From the NCBI GenBank assembly GCA_036898135.1, contig CM072511.1, positions 73,132,293 through 73,196,292 of the forward strand: a stretch of DNA of 64,000 nucleotides. Reading direction: 5' to 3'. Positions within the stretch are counted from its first letter, which is position 1; every line of letters starts with the position of its first letter. A model generated the notes under the pieces. The model was not told the DNA's origin. It did not search any database and saw only the letters and a list, made by a program, of their open reading frames with translations. Shown piece by piece: positions 56,464-64,000 of this stretch. The translations under genes and the position numbers were made by a program. The stretch comes from Oncomelania hupensis. Lineage: Eukaryota > Mollusca > Gastropoda > Littorinimorpha > Pomatiopsidae.

Positions 56464-57477
56464 TCCTAAATATTAGGAACTGGAACGATTAACTGCCAGT
56501 AGTATATCCATGGTCGATCAATACTCAGGAAGTAGTCCAGGTGAAGAAAAGGGATATGTTATAGTCTAGAGGAACAGCTTCAAGGACAACTTCCGTAGAA
56601 CAGACGTAGCCTGCTCCGTTTTTCTCGCCGCCTTATCTTCCCTTGTTCTGACCAGATCAAATTTAACGATGCGTTCAACGCTGTGCAACAGTGTTGAAGA
56701 AAATTTACAACGCTCATCTATTTGCGGACAGCACACCCTTGCCAACGACTTTTTTTTTTCAGGGTAGATTCTCGCAAGCGGTGGTATATTTATTTCAACC
56801 CTCACCACTAGGCTGCCGCGGTGCCCTAGAAACGGTGTGAACAAGACATCATTAAACACTCTGGGATCTGTCTGTTGATGACCGCACTGCAGGTTACTGT
56901 GATTGTTGATGCTTTCGCTTGGCCAATTTGCTCGGCGTCAAGGAACCAGATCAACCGAAACAGATCACATGCGTATTGTGACCAAACGAACGCCATCTCA
57001 CCCACCTGTAATTAACTAACAAACTGAACTAAACTGAACTGAAACAAGGTAATTTACCTGAAATTAAATTACATTAAATGACCTGAATTGCAATTATGGG
57101 GAATGAAACAAAATGTGATTGCTCTAAATTGAAGTAAAGAGAACCATGGAGTGCAATTAGAGGAAAATGAAATTAAAGTTGATTTTAATGACCTGTGAAA
57201 TGCCACGCATCATTTTAAGTATGCAATAATCCATGCGCTAACAGGCAACATTTCAATTATGCTGCAATTGGCACGGCTCTAAAATTACAATGTGAATTGA
57301 AATGGAATACGTTCACTGGGGAAAAAACAACAACGACAAAAAAGCCTAATATGCTCGGCTGGCTGAGCACGAGAGAGAAAGAGCGTGCACAACAATCACA
57401 CAAATATACGCACGCGCACTCATACATGTCACACATGTTCACAGCCATCAATCTACACATGTGCACTCGCACACTAG

Positions 57478-57479
<2 letters not shown>
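56464..57479. other. Unannotated spacer
   Basis: 57010-57200 has loose repeats of phrases like AACTGAACT, GAAATTAAA and AATGACCTG, resembling a decayed satellite. No gene recognised. Confidence 0.45.

Positions 57480-57537
<58 letters not shown>
57480..57537. repeat. (GAT)n microsatellite
   Basis: Perfect GAT array of about 57 bp. Confidence 0.97.
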
Positions 57538-57796
57538 ATAAACCAGACTAATGTTTTTAACTGCCTAAATAGCAATAAATCTTTGTAAGATTCTGGCAGT
57601 ATAAACATGGAAATGAAACCAATTAGACTAGTGTAAACAATTCTTTATGTGATTTAATTAGGCTTAATCTGCGGAGCATAAAAGTGTTGTTTTTTTTTTC
57701 AAACGGATGACTGAGGTTCTCGTGCTGTGTATGATTTTCGAGTTCGTTATTTTTTAAATTTTGAACACTTTGTTGTCCCTTTTTATCCGGAAACTC

Positions 57797-58249
57797 TAGG
57801 CGTAGTCGCAGCCTGTGGCGCCCAAACCCAACTTACTTAATATTATTAGTTGTGTTTTTAAAATGTTGCTGGAGTACCCGGAGTACCCACACCGACTCAA
57901 CCAAAGCTTTTAGGTTTTGAAGCTAGTTCAGCCAGGCTAGCTATAAATAGCTTTGCCAGTGCTCTTTCCTTTTCTTTCACTGAAAAGGAGGGTGTAGGCA
58001 AGCTATAAATAGCCCGCAGCCAGCAAAATGTGGGATAACCTAAGAGTGCTGCTCACATAGGCATTGAGCTGCTGTGTACCCGTAGAAAAACCCCCGAGAC
58101 GTTGCCCGAGTCGAAAGTAAATAATATGCGGTGAAACATAACGTCCAAAGGAGGGATCGATCCCACACCTGTTAGGCGCCATTGGTTTCTAGTGAGTGGA
58201 CACGACAAGTGAGTCCCGCCTTAGGCCATTCGGCCACAACGCTCGCTAA
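57797..58249 (-). mobile_element. tRNA-headed SINE (family 1) with extra internal segment
   Basis: The minus strand begins AGCGAGCGTTGTGGCCGAAT (A box) at 58249. A B-box-like GGGATCGATCCC follows near 58155, then TTTCGACTCGGGCAACG, TGGGTACTCCGGGTACTCC and a TTTGGGCGCCACAGG tail. Compared with the copy at 7028-7323 it has about 150 bp extra between the GGGTTTT phrase and the GGGTACTCC phrase (about 57910-58065). The extra part itself contains a repeated AGCTATTTATAG / GGCTATTTATAGC phrase. Confidence 0.82.
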
Positions 58250-58324
58250 TTAATCAGTACCTTTACAGTACCGACAAGCAGCAAGGAAAATTATTTCTCA
58301 GTGTACAACAATCATCAACAATAG

Positions 58325-58956
58325 TACATGTTATTGATTGGGTGTTACATAGGCCTCAGGATAGTGTTGTCACGTCCACCTCAGTGACTCAAGAGCTGTC
58401 CTCGGACCACTTCTGCATTGTTTGTGACCTTAACGTTTGCGCCCCCACTCCTCCCCCTGAGTTCAAGGAGGTCCGCAGCCTGCGTGCTATAGATAGAGTT
58501 GCCTTTAAGCATGACCTTAGCGTTGAAGTGTCCCCTGCCCTCTGCCCCACTGCGGAAATGCTAGACAGCGCATTGCGTGCTGTGCTTGACCGTCACGCTC
58601 CCGCTACCCGCCGCAAGGTTGGGTTAGCTCGGTCATCTCCCTGGTACGCTCCTGTTAGAAAAGAACTCCGTGACGCCAAGAAACACCGGCGTAGTGCGGA
58701 AAAGAAGTGGTTGAGGTCAGGCCTTGTTGTTTTTAAGCAGATTTACTCTGCTGCCAAGAAGCGTGTGTCTCAGATTGTCCACCGTGCTAAATCTTTGTAT
58801 TTTTGCAATAAGATCAGTAGTAGTGAAACTAGCAAGCAGCTGTTTGACGTCTGTAACCATCTCAAAGGTAGTGGCAAAGCAACTGTTCTTCCCTCAGTGT
58901 ATCCGTTGTCTCAGCAACCTGATGTTTTTTGTAACTTCTTCACACAGGCAAAGTAG
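58325..58956 (+). pseudogene. L2-like endonuclease C terminus and linker
   Basis: Endonuclease end DSVVTSTSVTQELSSDHFCIVCDL (SDH motif), then a linker with RKVGLARSSPWYAPVRKELRDAKK and FKQIYSAAKKRVSQIVHRAK. The frame is lost near 58945 (in CAGGCAAAGTAGCT); the next frame continues VADIRADLDRHGIHPHDL. Confidence 0.88.
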
Positions 58957-59935
58957 CTGACATTCGTGCTGATCTGGACCGTCATGGCATCCATCCCCAT
59001 GATTTGTCTCCTCCTTCTGGTGTTAGTTCACGCTTTGATGTTTTTAACCCTGTATCAGAACAAGAAGTCAAAAGTGTTATTCTTAAATCTAAACCAACGT
59101 CATGTTCTCTGGATCCCATCCCCACTCCACTGTTAGTTGAGTCGTTAGATCAGTTGCTCCCAACCATAACCCACATAGTCAATGAGAGCTTGTCTTCTGG
59201 CGCATTTCCTTCTTCATGCAAGTCAGCTGTCATCAAACCCTTGCTTAAGAAGCCCAGTCTAGATAAGAATGACCTAAAAAGCTATAGACCTGTATCTAAT
59301 CTGTCATTTTTGTCTAAAGTCATTGAAAAGCTAGTCTTAAAACAACTCTTTGCTTACCTGAATGATAACTCCCTTCTTAGTCCAAACCAGTCAGCTTATC
59401 GACCTTTTCACAGCACAGAGACAGCTCTCCTGAAAGTCACCAATGACCTCTTGCTCGCTCTGGACAGCGGTAACGTCTCCATCCTAACCCTCTTAGATCT
59501 TAGTGCGGCCTTTGACACCGTCGACCATCACACCCTATTCAAGACCCTTCGGGATTCCTTTGGAATCTCTGGATCAGTTTTGGATTGGTTTCGATCTTAC
59601 CTTTCCGATAGAACTCAGGCGGTCGCTGTGGATGGCTGTTTCTCCAGCAGAGCTGACTTGGTGTGCGGGGTTCCACAGGGGTCCGTTTTAGGCCCTGTTT
59701 TGTTCATAATGTACACCAAGCCACTGCTCATCTTGCTCGAAAAGCATGCTGTTGAGAGCCAGTCGTTTGCAGATGACACGCAGCTGTACAAACCCACCCA
59801 TCCTTCTCTTGTTAACTTCGCTGTCCAGTCCATGCAAGAGTGCATTGGTGAGGTCAAGTCATGGATGGCCCTCAGTAGGCTGAGGTTGAATGACGACAAG
59901 ACAGAAGCACTTCTTATCCACAATCACAAATCATC
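58945..59935 (+). pseudogene. L2-like reverse transcriptase core
   Basis: Open for about 320 residues: SCSLDPIPTPLLVESL, KSAVIKPLLKKPSLD, YRPVSNLSFLSKVIEKLV, NQSAYRPFHSTETALL, LLDLSAAFDTVDHHTL (palm Asp), DWFRSYLSDRTQAV, CGVPQGSVLGPVLFIMY, SQSFADDTQLY (active-site FADD, about 59764-59778) and LRLNDDKTEALLI. All catalytic residues are present. The frame shifts near 59935. Confidence 0.92.
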
Positions 59936-59939
59936 CTTT

Positions 59940-60616
59940 GCCCTCTCCCCACTTCTCTTCAAGTAGGCTGCTCTGACATACAGTTCTCTCCCTCTGCTAG
60001 GAATCTTGGCTACATTCTCTCCGATGACATGTCCCTCAACAATCACATCTCTCACATCTGTCGCTCTGCTTACACCGCCATTCGTCAGCTCAGCTCCATC
60101 CGCCATTACCTCACTATTGCTACAAAAACATTAGTCTGTGCCATAGTTCTCTCTCGTCTAGACTATTGCAACTCTCTTTTGTCAGGTTCACCTAAACACT
60201 TTATCAATAAACTGCAAAGGGTCCAAAACTCTGCTGCTAGGTTAGTTCTTAAGGCAAAAAAGCGCGATCATATCACACCACTTCTCCACTCTCTTCACTG
60301 GCTCCCTGTTCAAGCCCGCATCGACTACAAACTGTCCACTCTCTGCCACAACTTCTTCTCTGACTCCTGCCCTTCCTATCTTACTGATCTTCTGACTGTC
60401 TACTCACCCTCTCGACCGCTTCGCTCCTCTGCAGACGCGCGCCGCATTCTTTCTGTTCCCAAGACACGCACTAAGGCATACGGTGAACGATCTTTCTCTT
60501 TCTGCGCTCCCAAGCAATGGAATTCTCTTCCACCACACATCCGCAACATACCGACCACCCAGGCCTTCAAAAACGCACTCAAGACCCATCTCTTCAAACT
60601 GTATTATCCTGATTGA
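59940..60616 (+). pseudogene. L2-like RT thumb and C terminus
   Basis: Continues after the second frameshift: RNLGYILSDDMSLNNHIS, VLSRLDYCNSLLSGSP, LQRVQNSAARLVLKAKK, HITPLLHSLHWLPVQARIDYK and KQWNSLPPHIRNIPTT, with TGA at 60614-60616. These are the same landmarks as the fragment at 8.1-8.9 kb. Confidence 0.9.
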
Positions 60617-61124
60617 CTCACCCTCCGACTGATGACGGATGCCGGTGGGGTGCCGTCCATGGCTTGACATATAAATAGTCTGTACATTTATATCTGAGTA
60701 TCTAATTATTTTTATATAATTATTTTTGCATAATTATTTTTGCATTAGTTTGTACATTATGTTTTTGATAATATTTTATTTCTGCAATAGTGAGGAGAAG
60801 CGGGTCTTATCTTTTTTATCCGATCATTGTATTAATTAACCATTGTTAGATGTAACAAATTTTTAGCTATATTTTAAATCTGTATGGTGAATCTTATTAG
60901 TATTTAATATGCCATTGTATTAATATTTTTTGTTTGTTTGTTTGTTTATTTTGCATGTGTAGTGTATTGCATATGTTGTTGTTCTCTTGTATGCCTTTGT
61001 GAGTACGGTTGGTGTGAATGCTTGCATACCCTGTTTTATTGTTTATGTTTGTTCTAAAGATATATCCTATGTTAAGAGCGGTGAGCCCAGCCCTGAGCTG
61101 GGGTATCGCGCTATATAAGCCTTC

Positions 61125-61127
<3 letters not shown>

Positions 61128-61198
<71 letters not shown>
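61128..61198. repeat. (ATT)n tail array
   Basis: Perfect TTA array forming the 3' tail of the L2-like LINE. Confidence 0.95.
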
Positions 61199-61199
<1 letters not shown>

Positions 61200-61200
61200 C

Positions 61201-64000
<2,800 letters not shown>

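Larger units (their letters stand above)
58325..61200 (+). mobile_element. L2-like LINE, 5' truncated in the endonuclease
   Basis: The largest L2-like copy. It begins inside the endonuclease C terminus (VIDWVLHRPQDS) about 75 bp after a SINE, runs through a complete RT and a 500-bp 3' UTR, and ends GCGCTATATAAGCC followed by an ATT array at 61128-61198. The ORF is broken by only two single-base-type frameshifts, so the copy is fairly young. The ATT array is the usual microsatellite-like tail of L2-type elements. Confidence 0.9.

Overview
This is a piece of animal nuclear DNA in which I find no host protein-coding gene, no convincing host tRNA or rRNA gene and no bacterial-type feature. Almost everything recognisable is transposable elements (TEs) and simple repeats. 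The mixture (RTE-, Rex1/CR1-, L2- and I-type non-LTR retrotransposons, several tRNA-headed SINE families, a Helitron, a Tc1-type transposon, long GA, GT, AAT, GAA, GAT and GATA microsatellites) suggests a repeat-rich marine invertebrate, most likely a mollusc. That assignment is inference; the species cannot be named from this sequence.

Layout. 0-6.7 kb: 3' half of an intact RTE LINE, a LINE tail fragment, a Rex1-like LINE, microsatellites. 6.8-9.2 kb: a Tc1-type transposon carrying a SINE, then an L2-like LINE fragment. 9.2-12.1 kb: a Rex1-like fragment, a 5'-truncated RTE copy, an older LINE split by a 612-bp solo LTR, and a 500-bp GATA array. 12.6-19.9 kb: RTE fragments, a tRNA SINE, a Harbinger-like non-autonomous element. 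19.9-24.9 kb: a decayed I-clade LINE with a gag remnant, endonuclease, reverse transcriptase and RNase H. 26.3-27.8 kb and 36.8-38.3 kb: two inverted copies of one 1.5-kb LTR-like sequence. 28.0-31.6, 35.1-40.0 and 44.2-49.2 kb: three near-full-length RTE elements (about 3.3 kb each without insertions). 33.7 kb: a complete SINE whose head joins a tRNA-like 5' part to 5S rRNA promoter sequence. 40.6-44.1 kb: a Helitron containing a minisatellite and a Rex1-like LINE. 49-58 kb: SINEs, minisatellites, microsatellites. 58.3-61.2 kb: an L2-like LINE broken by only two frameshifts. 61.2-64 kb: unannotated DNA and an (AT)n array.

The elements are best read as nested insertions. Target-site duplications are visible for the RTE at 35.1-40.0 kb (11 bp), the RTE at 44.2-49.2 kb (8 bp), an RTE inside that RTE (12 bp), an LTR inside an RTE (5 bp), a solo LTR inside a LINE (5 bp), a SINE-like repeat inside an RTE (9 bp) and the tRNA/5S SINE (10 bp). 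The autonomous LINEs encode the endonuclease and reverse transcriptase. Several SINEs end with the same GCGCTATATAA-type tail as the L2-like LINEs, which suggests, but does not prove, that they borrow L2 machinery.
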